Part shown: piece by piece, positions 1 through 5,515 of the stretch
How the letters are laid out: the number at the start of each line of letters is the position of its first letter
How positions within the stretch are numbered: position 1 is the first letter of the stretch
Assembly: GCA_964541725.1 (NCBI GenBank)
Contig: CAZIQG010000015.1
Span: 1 to 21,139, forward strand
DNA from: JAGOUY01 sp964541725
Lineage (GTDB): Bacteria > Patescibacteriota > Patescibacteriia > 2-12-FULL-60-25
Length of the DNA: 21,139 nt
Direction of reading: 5' to 3'
Made by a program: the position numbers and the translations under genes
Notes under the pieces: model-generated
What the model was told of the DNA's origin: nothing
Database searches by the model: none
The model's input: the letters and a program-made list of their open reading frames with translations, nothing else

Positions 1-2
1 AA

Positions 3-458
3 ACGCTAGCGTCGTTGGTCGTAACCGTGAAGGATGAGGAGGATGCGCAACGTCTTACCCGTCAAGGAGATCTGTTAGGATTATTACGTGATGAAGTAAA
101 CGTGGAGGAAGTGCGAGTCGTTGGTGGTGCGTTAGAGGATGGACAAATGTATCGTGCCGACTTGGATACGGTTATCACGCCGGCGCTTCGTCAAAAAGGG
201 TATCGTCGTGAGTTTTTGCGTCACGTCATGAATGCGCGTAAAGAGGCGGATCTAAAACCCGTTGATCGCGTTTTACTTCAAGTCGTGTTGCCTGCAGGGG
301 AGCTTCGATCTGTTCTGGAGACGGATACCGTCTTATTGGCGCATGATGCGAGAGCGGTTGAAGTTATGTTTGTGGAAGCGTTGCCAGAGACGAGTCTTAC
401 CACGCAGCAAGTTACCATTGATGAACAGGCATTTTCTCTTGCGTTAATTCGTCAGTAG
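3..458 (+). CDS. ileS: Isoleucyl-tRNA synthetase, C-terminal fragment (5' end outside window)
   Basis: The reading frame is open from base 3 (no stop before the TTG at 15), so this is the 3' end of a gene that begins outside the window. The roughly 150 visible residues match the C-terminal region (DUF5915-type) that follows the anticodon-binding domain in the long bacterial/eukaryal-type IleRS. The diagnostic stretch is LDTVITPALRQKGYRREFLR followed by NARKEADLKPVDRV, equivalent to the family's conserved L-D-T-x-I-T-x-E-L-x-x-E-G-x-x-R-E followed by R-K-x-A-x-L-x-x-x-D-R-I. ValRS ends in a coiled coil, which is absent here. The enzyme charges tRNA-Ile with isoleucine in the cytoplasm. The catalytic domain, KMSKS loop and editing domain cannot be seen. 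A rho-independent terminator follows 12 nt after the stop. The internal TTG at 15 is not the real start. Confidence 0.82.
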   Translation, partial: TLASLVVTVKDEEDAQRLTRQGDLLGLLRDEVNVEEVRVVGGALEDGQMYRADLDTVITPALRQKGYRREFLRHVMNARKEADLKPVDRVLLQVVLPAGELRSVLETDTVLLAHDARAVEVMFVEALPETSLTTQQVTIDEQAFSLALIRQ

Positions 459-470
459 TCGTGAAGGGAG

Positions 471-507
471 GCCGTTTATGCTATTCTATGCATAGACGGC
501 TTTTCTG
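471..507 (+). terminator. Rho-independent terminator of ileS
   Basis: A 10-bp stem pairs 471-480 (GCCGTTTATG) with 491-500 (CATAGACGGC), with one G-U wobble and a 10-nt loop, followed by a TTTT tract at 501-504. It begins 12 nt after the ileS stop and ends before the next gene at 535. Confidence 0.8.
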
Positions 508-534
508 TTATCCTATCTTTGTTACGACTGGATT

Positions 535-816
535 ATGTCCTCCATCCTCATGCTCTTGATCGCCTTCTTTATCTTGTTATTAGCGATTGCAATGAAAGTG
601 GTGGCAAAGACGAGTGATTCTCGCTTAGTCTTTAAGCTTTGTTTACTTGGTTTTTTGGTTTTGTATGTGCTGGGGGCGATAGCGATTTCGTATTTAAATC
701 CTGCCTTGCCAAAAGCGAACGTGGATTCTTTTTCTCGCCTAATTTCGCCAGCTCAAACGGTGAATTCTGAGGCGGTGCCCGCCGCGCCAGCCCAAGACGT
801 GATTATCCGTCAGTGA
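535..816 (+). CDS. Small two-helix membrane protein of unknown function
   Basis: This is a 93-residue protein I do not recognise. Residues about 3-23 (LMLLIAFFILLLAIAMKVV) and 33-53 (LVFKLCLLGFLVLYVLGAIA) are two strongly hydrophobic helices joined by a short polar turn (KTSDSR). The last 40 residues form a polar, Ala/Pro-rich tail without clear motifs. It therefore looks like an inner-membrane hairpin protein with a soluble tail. It starts with ATG after the ileS terminator and has no Shine-Dalgarno sequence. The box TACGAC lies 6 nt before the ATG, which would fit a very short leader. It converges on the glycosyltransferase gene with only 10 bp between the two stop codons and no obvious terminator there. 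Coding status rests on the ATG start, full use of the space and membrane-protein composition. Confidence 0.65.
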   Translation: MSSILMLLIAFFILLLAIAMKVVAKTSDSRLVFKLCLLGFLVLYVLGAIAISYLNPALPKANVDSFSRLISPAQTVNSEAVPAAPAQDVIIRQ

Positions 817-826
817 GTTCTCATGT

Positions 827-2167
827 TTATACGATCAAGGGAAGATTTGGAAGGGCGGTTGCGTTACCGGTAATGAGGCTTTCAATACGATAGGCGCCAT
901 GCGTTGGCGCTTCGATATACCCGTTCCAAGCAAAACGTGCTAATCCACCTGAGGCGAGACAATCAAATAACCACTCGTTTGTATAATGAGGGTCAAACTG
1001 CGACATGCCTCCGCCAACACTTTGGAGCCACAGTCGATTAAAATCTTCTTGCGAACCAATCGACGGAGCGATGATGATCGGAAGGCCTAAGCCCGTGTAG
1101 AAAGACAGTTCGCTTGGTTTTGTCCAGAGGACATCAGTGGTCCGGAGCGTGTGTTGGAAGCCGAGAAAATATTCACGACGGTCGTCGTAATGATGGATGT
1201 GAAGCGATTTTCCCAGCGCGGACTTTAATCCGAGTGTTTGTATCCCATCTTGGAAATAGCGATAAATGTGCTTGTGGGTTCCGGCTTCTAAATTGACGCG
1301 GATGCGTTTTTGTAAGATGGGTTTACGCAAGCTCTCGATAATATCCATGCCTAACTGTTTTTGTGCGCCTGCTCCGCCGACACAAAATGTGAGAGTGAGA
1401 GGGCGTTTCGAGGTGAGGTTGCAGAGACGGGGGCCAAGGGTCTGGATGAGGGTGTCTTGGTATTTTTGGCAAAAGATTCCTTCGGGGTCTAAGTTGCAGA
1501 GTCGTTCGGCGAGGTCGTGTTTTACGATTTTCGCTTCGGGGCCGCCGATGAGGGTTTTTGGGAGAGGAAAACCGGTTAAAAAGATTCGTTCACGAGGAAC
1601 GCCGTACAGTTGTAAGCGTTCAACGACTCGTCCATTAGGGGCAAGGTATTTGATACGGCTCTTTTTCGGATCCAGGGGAACCCAGGCACGACTTACATCC
1701 GTATCGCAAATCACGCAGTAGATGTCGCCGGGATAGTCGAAGACTTCGGCGGCGAAAGCTGGGAGGAAAAAGGTCGAAATGAAGGGGATACGACTGTTAC
1801 GTTTGGTAAGTCGCTCGATCAAATCTTTTCCTAGCTGCTTTTTTTCGATCCAGCGATAGCTCTCAATGACTTGTAGGGTTGGTTCGCTGAGATCACGGCG
1901 TGGATAAAAGGGCGGGATTTTTTGAAAATGATCCATGACGTCGAACAGGGGTTGTCCGACGATAGGCAAAGGCTGTAAGCGCGAAAAATATTCGTAGAGG
2001 CTACGCGATTGTTTCCAAAGCTCTTTGTCTTGAGTTGGGATGCCCGGATAATCATTTGCCACAATGATGTCACCATAGGCGAGTTCTTTTAAGCCATAGG
2101 CAGCACGTTCATGGCCATATCCCATGTTGATCGCGACGACCCAGGCTTTGTGCAAAGAACGAGACAT
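827..2167 (-). CDS. GT-B fold glycosyltransferase-like protein (MurG/MGDG-synthase-like)
   Basis: This 446-residue protein looks like a divergent two-domain GT-B glycosyltransferase. Near the N-terminus, GYGHERAA (16-23) resembles the glycine-rich GGGH-x-x-A loop with which MGDG-synthase and MurG-type enzymes begin. YLAPNGRVVERL and LYGVPRERIFLTGFPL (174-202) resemble the linker before the C-terminal Rossmann domain. VGGAGAQ (263-269) matches the G-G-S-x-G-A turn that opens that domain, and WTKPSELSFYTGLGLPIIIA followed by GSQEDFN (348-377) matches the donor-nucleotide loop (T-K-P-G-G-x-x-x-x-E-A-x-x-x-G-x-P). The likely role is transfer of a sugar from a nucleotide donor onto a lipid or envelope acceptor; the acceptor cannot be told. 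The usual double-glycine of the donor loop is PSE here, so activity is not assured. No membrane helix is evident. It is preceded by TATACT 7 nt before the ATG and has no Shine-Dalgarno sequence. It could be a catalytically altered relative. Confidence 0.6.
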   Translation of the reverse strand: MSRSLHKAWVVAINMGYGHERAAYGLKELAYGDIIVANDYPGIPTQDKELWKQSRSLYEYFSRLQPLPIVGQPLFDVMDHFQKIPPFYPRRDLSEPTLQVIESYRWIEKKQLGKDLIERLTKRNSRIPFISTFFLPAFAAEVFDYPGDIYCVICDTDVSRAWVPLDPKKSRIKYLAPNGRVVERLQLYGVPRERIFLTGFPLPKTLIGGPEAKIVKHDLAERLCNLDPEGIFCQKYQDTLIQTLGPRLCNLTSKRPLTLTFCVGGAGAQKQLGMDIIESLRKPILQKRIRVNLEAGTHKHIYRYFQDGIQTLGLKSALGKSLHIHHYDDRREYFLGFQHTLRTTDVLWTKPSELSFYTGLGLPIIIAPSIGSQEDFNRLWLQSVGGGMSQFDPHYTNEWLFDCLASGGLARFAWNGYIEAPTHGAYRIESLITGNATALPNLPLIV

Positions 2168-2174
2168 GGCATGA

Positions 2175-2180
2175 AGTATA
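2175..2180 (-). promoter_or_regulatory. Candidate -10 box (TATACT) of the glycosyltransferase gene
   Basis: On the minus strand TGTATACT lies just upstream of the start codon, and the hexamer TATACT ends 7 nt before the ATG at 2167. There is no Shine-Dalgarno sequence. This position predicts transcription starting at or within a base or so of the ATG. A second TATACT sits a few bases further upstream. No good -35 box was found. Confidence 0.45.
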
Positions 2181-2232
2181 CAGTATAGATGTCTTAGTCG
2201 TCATGACCGTTTCTTTTTCTGTCATCTTCCCC

Positions 2233-2345
2233 GTCATCCCGAACGCAGTGAGGGATCTCGCAGCGGAACAAGCAGCCTTCATCCCTGTCATTCTGAGGTG
2301 TAATCAACTGTCGTAAGATATAGACTGGAGCCGAAGAATCCCTTC
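2233..2345. repeat. REP-like palindromic repeats (two units, the second with an enlarged loop)
   Basis: Unit one, 2233-2258, reads GTCATCCCGAACGCAGTGAG followed by GGATCT; ATCCC (2236-2240) pairs with GGGAT (2252-2256). Unit two begins with GTCATTCTGAGG (2287-2298) and ends with GGAGCCGAAGAATCCC (2328-2343); ATTCT (2290-2294) pairs with AGAAT (2335-2339), but about 29 nt separate the two halves. These strings belong to the widespread class of GTCATTCTGAG...GAAGAATC and GTCATCCCGA...GGGATCT intergenic palindromes found scattered in many bacterial genomes. Translated, they give the familiar spurious peptide IPHCVRDD. No transposase of the RAYT type is in the window. Confidence 0.65.
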
Positions 2346-2389
2346 CGGACCATGGGATGCCCTTCGGGCAGGAGAAGAATATAGGCGAT

Positions 2390-2549
2390 GGGCTCGCAGG
2401 CCGTGTTGTTTTCTCCCTACTGAACTCGCATTCCACCTACGCTGTGTATGGTGGACCGGAGCCAACACCTGCAACAGCAACTCGACCGCAACGGTGTTGG
2501 CTCCTTGCTCAGACGGCAGTAGAGAGAAAACAACACGGCCTGCGAGCCC
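2390..2549. repeat. 160-bp element bounded by 33-nt near-perfect inverted repeats with nested hairpins
   Basis: Arms 2390-2422 and 2517-2549 are inverted copies of each other with one mismatch (C2416 against A2523, which becomes a G-U pair if the minus strand is transcribed). The left arm starts GGGCTCGCAGGCCGTGTTG. Inside lie two further inverted repeats: TCCACC (2432-2437) with GGTGGA (2450-2455), and GGAGCCAACACC (2458-2469) with GGTGTTGGCTCC (2493-2504), a perfect 12-bp stem whose loop has three GCAAC copies. Together they would fold as a long stalk topped by a multi-branched loop. No convincing ORF or target-site duplication was seen. It could be a MITE-like element, a structured RNA or a recombination site. 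It is too long and has no T-tract, so an ordinary terminator is unlikely. Confidence 0.8.
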
Positions 2550-2554
2550 TAGAT

Positions 2555-2579
2555 GGGTGGAGGTTGGGGAGGGGGAGGG
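2555..2579 (+). other. G-rich tract with G-quadruplex potential
   Basis: G-runs of 3, 4, 5 and 3 bases lie at 2555-2557, 2566-2569, 2571-2575 and 2577-2579, with two GG pairs between the first two. This meets the usual four-run pattern if an 8-nt first loop is allowed. It sits between the inverted-repeat element and the GNAT stop codon. In the GNAT transcript it would appear as a C-rich stretch. Confidence 0.4.
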
Positions 2580-2584
2580 TACGT

Positions 2585-3055
2585 TTATTTATACTCGTAA
2601 ATAAACGCTTTATCTTCGTAATGCTTGAAGCCTAGTTTTTGGTACAGCTGTTGCGCTCGATGATTATCTGGCGACGTGACGAGGTAGAGGCCGACGGCGT
2701 TCCAGGGGCGTTTTTGTTGGATGAATTCGATGACCTGGGTGCCGATGCCTTGATTGCGGTGTTCAGGCAGAATAAAAAGTTCGTCGATGGCGACGATATT
2801 GCCCCCGTATTCGTTGGCCCAAAAGGGAACAAGGATGAGATAGCCGATGACCTTGTTTTCTTGTTGTATGAAGTAGACGCGACCTTTGTTTGGGGAGCGA
2901 TCAAATTCTGTGAGGGTTTTTTGACAGCCGTTGGCAGAAAGCGTTGATCGATGGTCTTCTGTATAGAGTCGGTTTACGAGGGTTGTGAATAGGTGTTGAT
3001 CTGATGCGTGGGCGCGTTTAAGCGAAAACAGCCGGGGAGCTTTTTTAATAGGCAT
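2585..3055 (-). CDS. GNAT-family N-acetyltransferase
   Basis: This 156-residue protein has the GNAT fold signature. Beta-strand 4 and the pyrophosphate loop appear as ELFILPEHRNQGIG (92-105), where RNQGIG is the R/Q-x-x-G-x-G/A acetyl-CoA-binding motif. The C-terminal LYLVTSPDNHRAQQLYQKLG is the typical N-x-x-A-x-x-L-Y-x-x-x-G-F motif B region, ending in GFKHYEDKAFIYEYK. The family transfers an acetyl group from acetyl-CoA to an amine on a small molecule, peptide or protein; the substrate cannot be predicted. It is the last gene of the minus-strand run that begins with the DUF5671 protein, starting 18 nt after the stop of the charged protein upstream. No Shine-Dalgarno sequence is visible. 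Its 3' side is the repeat-rich spacer. Confidence 0.85.
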   Translation of the reverse strand: MPIKKAPRLFSLKRAHASDQHLFTTLVNRLYTEDHRSTLSANGCQKTLTEFDRSPNKGRVYFIQQENKVIGYLILVPFWANEYGGNIVAIDELFILPEHRNQGIGTQVIEFIQQKRPWNAVGLYLVTSPDNHRAQQLYQKLGFKHYEDKAFIYEYK

Positions 3056-3073
3056 ACGGATCAGAAGGGTCTA

Positions 3074-3523
3074 TCATTTCTTGGAATTTTTTATATCCTT
3101 TTTTTGTCGTGAAGGCTTTGGTTGCTTTTCCTCATCCATGGAGATCTCTTTGATATACGACTCGAGATGTTCTTCGTAGCGTTTTTCTGTGAGCGTCTCA
3201 AGTTGGTCTTGATCCATGTATTTGCGTTCACGACCAAGCTCTTTTTTTACGTCTTGCTCTGCACGATGCCATGCCCATTCTTCGGTGAAGGAATACCAGC
3301 TGTGTTCCCATAGCTCATCTTCAACTTGGTGGAAGAGTTTATGAGCTTCTTCTTCGTTTAAACGCAAAAGTGTTTCGATGCGATCGAGTAGAAGGGGTGG
3401 GCCGACACTTTCTAAGCCTTGAGTTTGGCGCAGCTTATCTTCAATCAGCCAGCGAGCAAGGAGGGCGCGGTGGATGTCTAAAAGATCAGATTTTTTTAAC
3501 TGTAGATAGGCGAATTCTTCCAT
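3074..3523 (-). CDS. Charged helical protein of unknown function
   Basis: This 149-residue protein matches no family I recognise. It is rich in Glu, Lys, Leu, Trp and Tyr and looks almost entirely alpha-helical, without membrane segments or signal peptide. Residues about 50-125 hold heptad-like repeats (NEEEAHKLFHQVEDELWEHS and QLETLTEKRYEEHLESYIKE) that could form a coiled coil or helical bundle. The C-terminal 20 residues are a basic, probably disordered tail (KQPKPSRQKKDIKNSKK). It lies 27 nt after the pseudopilin-like gene and 18 nt before the GNAT gene on the same strand, so it is probably co-transcribed with both. No Shine-Dalgarno sequence precedes the ATG. Its position suggests a cytoplasmic accessory to the pilin-like/DUF5671 module, but that is inference only. 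Confidence 0.7.
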   Translation of the reverse strand: MEEFAYLQLKKSDLLDIHRALLARWLIEDKLRQTQGLESVGPPLLLDRIETLLRLNEEEAHKLFHQVEDELWEHSWYSFTEEWAWHRAEQDVKKELGRERKYMDQDQLETLTEKRYEEHLESYIKEISMDEEKQPKPSRQKKDIKNSKK

Positions 3524-3550
3524 AAAATTGGTTGCTTGCGTATCAGGATC

Positions 3551-4015
3551 TTACTTTGCTTCTAGAGTGAAGCAGGTTCTGCCGGCAGGATGTTGCCAGA
3601 ACATGTTTCCGGTACCAGGCCATTGTCCGATAGAGTTTTCTTGTGTTGATTGTTCGAAGATTGCGCATAGCTCGTATGAACGTCGTTGTGTTGAGGAGGT
3701 TGTACTCTCGGTTAAATCGAGTGGTCGATATTCGTAGGGGGAGCCGGTGCGCGGATCTTTTAACTGCGGGAAATAATACGAGCTCAGGGGTTGATTGGCT
3801 CGAGCCGAGATCTCATCGAGATTGTTTGGAAGACGTTGACTTACGCTCAGAAAATAATCAACTCCATAACTAATTTGTTGGAGATCGTCCGCACGTTGAG
3901 TGTCTCTTCGTTGGTTTCTGGCTCGTGTTGGAGAGCCGGAAATATATAAGCTTGTCGCTACGACACCTGTAACAAGTGCGATTAAGAGGAGGATCAGAGG
4001 TTTTGGAAGTGGCAT
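3551..4015 (-). CDS. Type IV pilin/pseudopilin-like single-pass protein
   Basis: The 154-residue product starts at the ATG at 4015; a longer frame reaching 4075 would overlap the upstream gene by 53 bp. After a short basic N-terminus comes one hydrophobic helix (residues about 7-26, LILLLIALVTGVVATSLYIS), then RARNQRRDTQRADDLQQIS. A helix followed by R-x-x-Q/R-R-x-x-D-L is the layout of GspG-like pseudopilins. The C-terminal part has LPNNLDEI, the pseudopilin-like DPRTGSPYEYR turn and two cysteines that could form a disulfide. There is no classical prepilin G/FTxxE cleavage site, so it may be an uncleaved membrane-anchored relative. It begins 7 nt after the DUF5671 gene, which points to translational coupling. 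This pairing is common in Patescibacteria genomes; its role is not known to me. Confidence 0.65.
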   Translation of the reverse strand: MPLPKPLILLLIALVTGVVATSLYISGSPTRARNQRRDTQRADDLQQISYGVDYFLSVSQRLPNNLDEISARANQPLSSYYFPQLKDPRTGSPYEYRPLDLTESTTSSTQRRSYELCAIFEQSTQENSIGQWPGTGNMFWQHPAGRTCFTLEAK

Positions 4016-4022
4016 ACGATCG

Positions 4023-4667
4023 TTATGCTTTCTGTTGTTCTTCTGCTCTGCGTAGATCAGTGAGGTAGTAGCCAAAGATGCTGCCGGAAATAGTTAAGAC
4101 CGTTAGCGTCTTTAAGATGAAGCGCGTGGTTAACTCGCCACCCAAGACATTTGTTAAGAGGGTGATGAGGGTTCCGATGATGATGGCGGAAGCGAAGAAG
4201 AGGGCGAGATAGGTGATGGCGGTGCGAGGACGCGAGAGGCGGAGATCGGGATTCTTTTTAATAGCCTCTAATGTGAGGTGAGATACGTAGAGAAACACAG
4301 GAAAAGCGACGATGAGGGAAGCGCTTGCCGTTCGTAAGGTGCTATTTACGGATTGTAGGTAGTACATGCTGTCGTAGGCGGAGAGCGGATCGGGTAACCA
4401 ACGATTGATAAGCTGGAAGATGATGGTGCCTAAACTTGTGGCGCTAATGGCTAGCGTCATGAAGAGGACGAGGTACAAGAAGGACTCTCGGGCGGAAATA
4501 TGTGGTTGACGACGTGGAACAGGGATGGGGAATTCGGATTCCGTGTAGGTCTGAAGAGCGGTATGAATTTCATCTGTTTGCCAGCCGGCCTGGGTCAAGG
4601 CGGTTTTGATAGAGTCGCGAGAAAGGCCTTTACTGAGCGCTTCTTTGACGAAAAGTTGGAGATCCAT
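4023..4667 (-). CDS. DUF5671-domain integral membrane protein
   Basis: A 214-residue protein starting at the ATG at 4667. That start has GAGGG 8 nt upstream; another ATG two codons earlier (4673) would lie only 1-2 nt from the same GAGGG, so 4667 is preferred. Residues about 5-40 form a small helical domain resembling a UBA/EF-Ts-like three-helix fold (FVKEALSKGLSRDSIKTALT, AGWQTDEIHTAL). After a Pro-rich linker, SARESFLYLVLFMTLAISA opens a block of four membrane helices, ending with TTRFILKTLTVLTISGSIFG and YYLTDLRRAEE. This matches DUF5671, a family of unknown function frequent in Patescibacteria. The gene leads the minus-strand operon and is divergent from ftsE across a region with a long inverted repeat. 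The soluble N-terminal domain suggests a cytoplasmic partner; what it binds is unknown. Confidence 0.8.
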   Translation of the reverse strand: MDLQLFVKEALSKGLSRDSIKTALTQAGWQTDEIHTALQTYTESEFPIPVPRRQPHISARESFLYLVLFMTLAISATSLGTIIFQLINRWLPDPLSAYDSMYYLQSVNSTLRTASASLIVAFPVFLYVSHLTLEAIKKNPDLRLSRPRTAITYLALFFASAIIIGTLITLLTNVLGGELTTRFILKTLTVLTISGSIFGYYLTDLRRAEEQQKA

Positions 4668-4709
4668 GTTCATATCCCTCTAGCCTACTAGACCTGGTAT
4701 CAATTGGCT

Positions 4710-4811
4710 AGTATCGAGTATCGTGTATCGAGTATTTTAGTAAATAGGCTAAGATTTTTTAGTATCCGCGTCCTTTGATCTTGTGATACTCGATACACGA
4801 TACGCGATACT
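4710..4811. repeat. 26-bp inverted repeat made of GTATCG-type iterations in the divergent ftsE promoter region
   Basis: Arms 4710-4735 and 4786-4811 are inverted copies with one mismatch (A4717 against G4804) and a 50-nt spacer. Each arm is itself built from repeated 7-bp units (AGTATCG, AGTATCG, TGTATCG, AGTAT). The right arm ends 1 nt before the TATACT box that precedes ftsE, and the left arm faces the DUF5671 gene. It could be a dimeric-protein operator, a REP-type dispersed repeat or a cruciform-forming element. Confidence 0.75.
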
Positions 4812-4812
4812 G

Positions 4813-4818
4813 TATACT
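4813..4818 (+). promoter_or_regulatory. Candidate -10 box (TATACT) of ftsEX
   Basis: TATACT, preceded by TG, ends exactly 6 nt before the ATG at 4825, so a normally spaced start site would coincide with that A. No Shine-Dalgarno sequence is present. No convincing -35 hexamer is seen, and the expected -35/spacer region lies inside the right arm of the inverted repeat. Confidence 0.5.
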
Positions 4819-4824
4819 ATGGTT

Positions 4825-5511
4825 ATGGTTCTGCTTGAGCACGTGACAAAATTTTATCATCCCGAGTCGCCCGCGCTTAAAGACTTGTCTTTTCGCATTG
4901 AGCCAGGTGAATTTGTCTCGATTGTGGGTCAAAGTGGGGCAGGAAAAACGACGTTGGCAAAATTATTGATGGCAGAAGAACGTCCAAGTAGTGGAAGGAT
5001 TGTGATTGGAGGGTGGGATATCACAAATATTCGCTCGTATGAGATCCCGGCATTACGGCGACAAATCGGTGTCGTGTTCCAAGATTTTAAATTGTTACCC
5101 AAGAAGACAGTGTACGAAAATGTGGCGTTTGCGTTAGAAGTGTCTGGGACGCCTCGTTCGCGTATTCGTGAGGTTGTGCCGCAGGTGTTACGGATTGTAG
5201 GACTTGATAATAAGTCTAACCGTTTTCCTTCGCAGATTTCTGGAGGAGAGCAGCAACGTGTTGTGATTGCGCGCGCGCTGGTTCATCGTCCGAAGATGTT
5301 GTTAGCAGATGAGCCGACGGGGAACTTGGATGCGATTAATGCAGGAGAAATCACGGATTTATTAGTACGTATTAATGCGTTTGGGACGACGGTTATCCTA
5401 GTGACGCACAACCGAGAAATGGTAAATGTGCTGCGTCGTCGTGTGATTACCTTACATGATGGAGAGGTGGCGACGGATCATAAGCATGGGAAGTATACGT
5501 TGCCTGTCTAG
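4825..5511 (+). CDS. ftsE: Cell-division ABC transporter ATP-binding protein FtsE
   Basis: This 228-residue protein (start chosen at the second ATG, 4825) is the ATPase partner of FtsX. Walker A is GQSGAGKTT (35-43), the Q-loop is at Q86 in VVFQDFKLLP, the ABC signature is SGGEQQRVVIARAL (139-152), Walker B with catalytic Glu is MLLADEP (158-164) followed by TGNLD, and the switch His is H195 in ILVTHN. The start MVLLEHVTKFYHP aligns with the family's N-terminus; ATG 4819 (two codons earlier) or an upstream GTG at 4783 inside the repeat are less likely. FtsE dimerises on the cytoplasmic face of the division site; in model bacteria FtsEX uses ATP to activate peptidoglycan hydrolases. ftsX follows after 4 nt. 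A close relative such as LolD is possible, but the FtsX partner makes FtsE firm. Confidence 0.93.
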   Translation: MVLLEHVTKFYHPESPALKDLSFRIEPGEFVSIVGQSGAGKTTLAKLLMAEERPSSGRIVIGGWDITNIRSYEIPALRRQIGVVFQDFKLLPKKTVYENVAFALEVSGTPRSRIREVVPQVLRIVGLDNKSNRFPSQISGGEQQRVVIARALVHRPKMLLADEPTGNLDAINAGEITDLLVRINAFGTTVILVTHNREMVNVLRRRVITLHDGEVATDHKHGKYTLPV

Positions 5512-5515
5512 TTAT

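Noticed and set aside
1266..1721. 151-codon plus-strand ORF
   Set aside because: Antisense shadow inside the glycosyltransferase gene, Arg-rich with no motifs.
2355..2371. TGCCCTTCGGGCA hairpin as a terminator for the minus-strand GNAT operon
   Set aside because: The 5-bp stem is perfect but has no T-tract on either strand and lies more than 200 nt beyond the stop, past the 160-bp element.
2194..2436. 80-codon minus-strand ORF across the repeat region
   Set aside because: It is a translation of the REP-like repeats (contains IPHCVRDDGEDD) and the edge of the inverted-repeat element, with no independent sign of coding.
2357..2635. 92-codon plus-strand ORF
   Set aside because: It spans the 160-bp inverted-repeat element and runs into the 3' end of the GNAT gene on the other strand; the product has no family features.
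4710..4811. Possible CRISPR or iteron origin from repeated GTATCG units
   Set aside because: Units are 7 bp with no unique spacers between them, and there are no cas or replication-initiator genes; an inverted repeat explains the pattern better.
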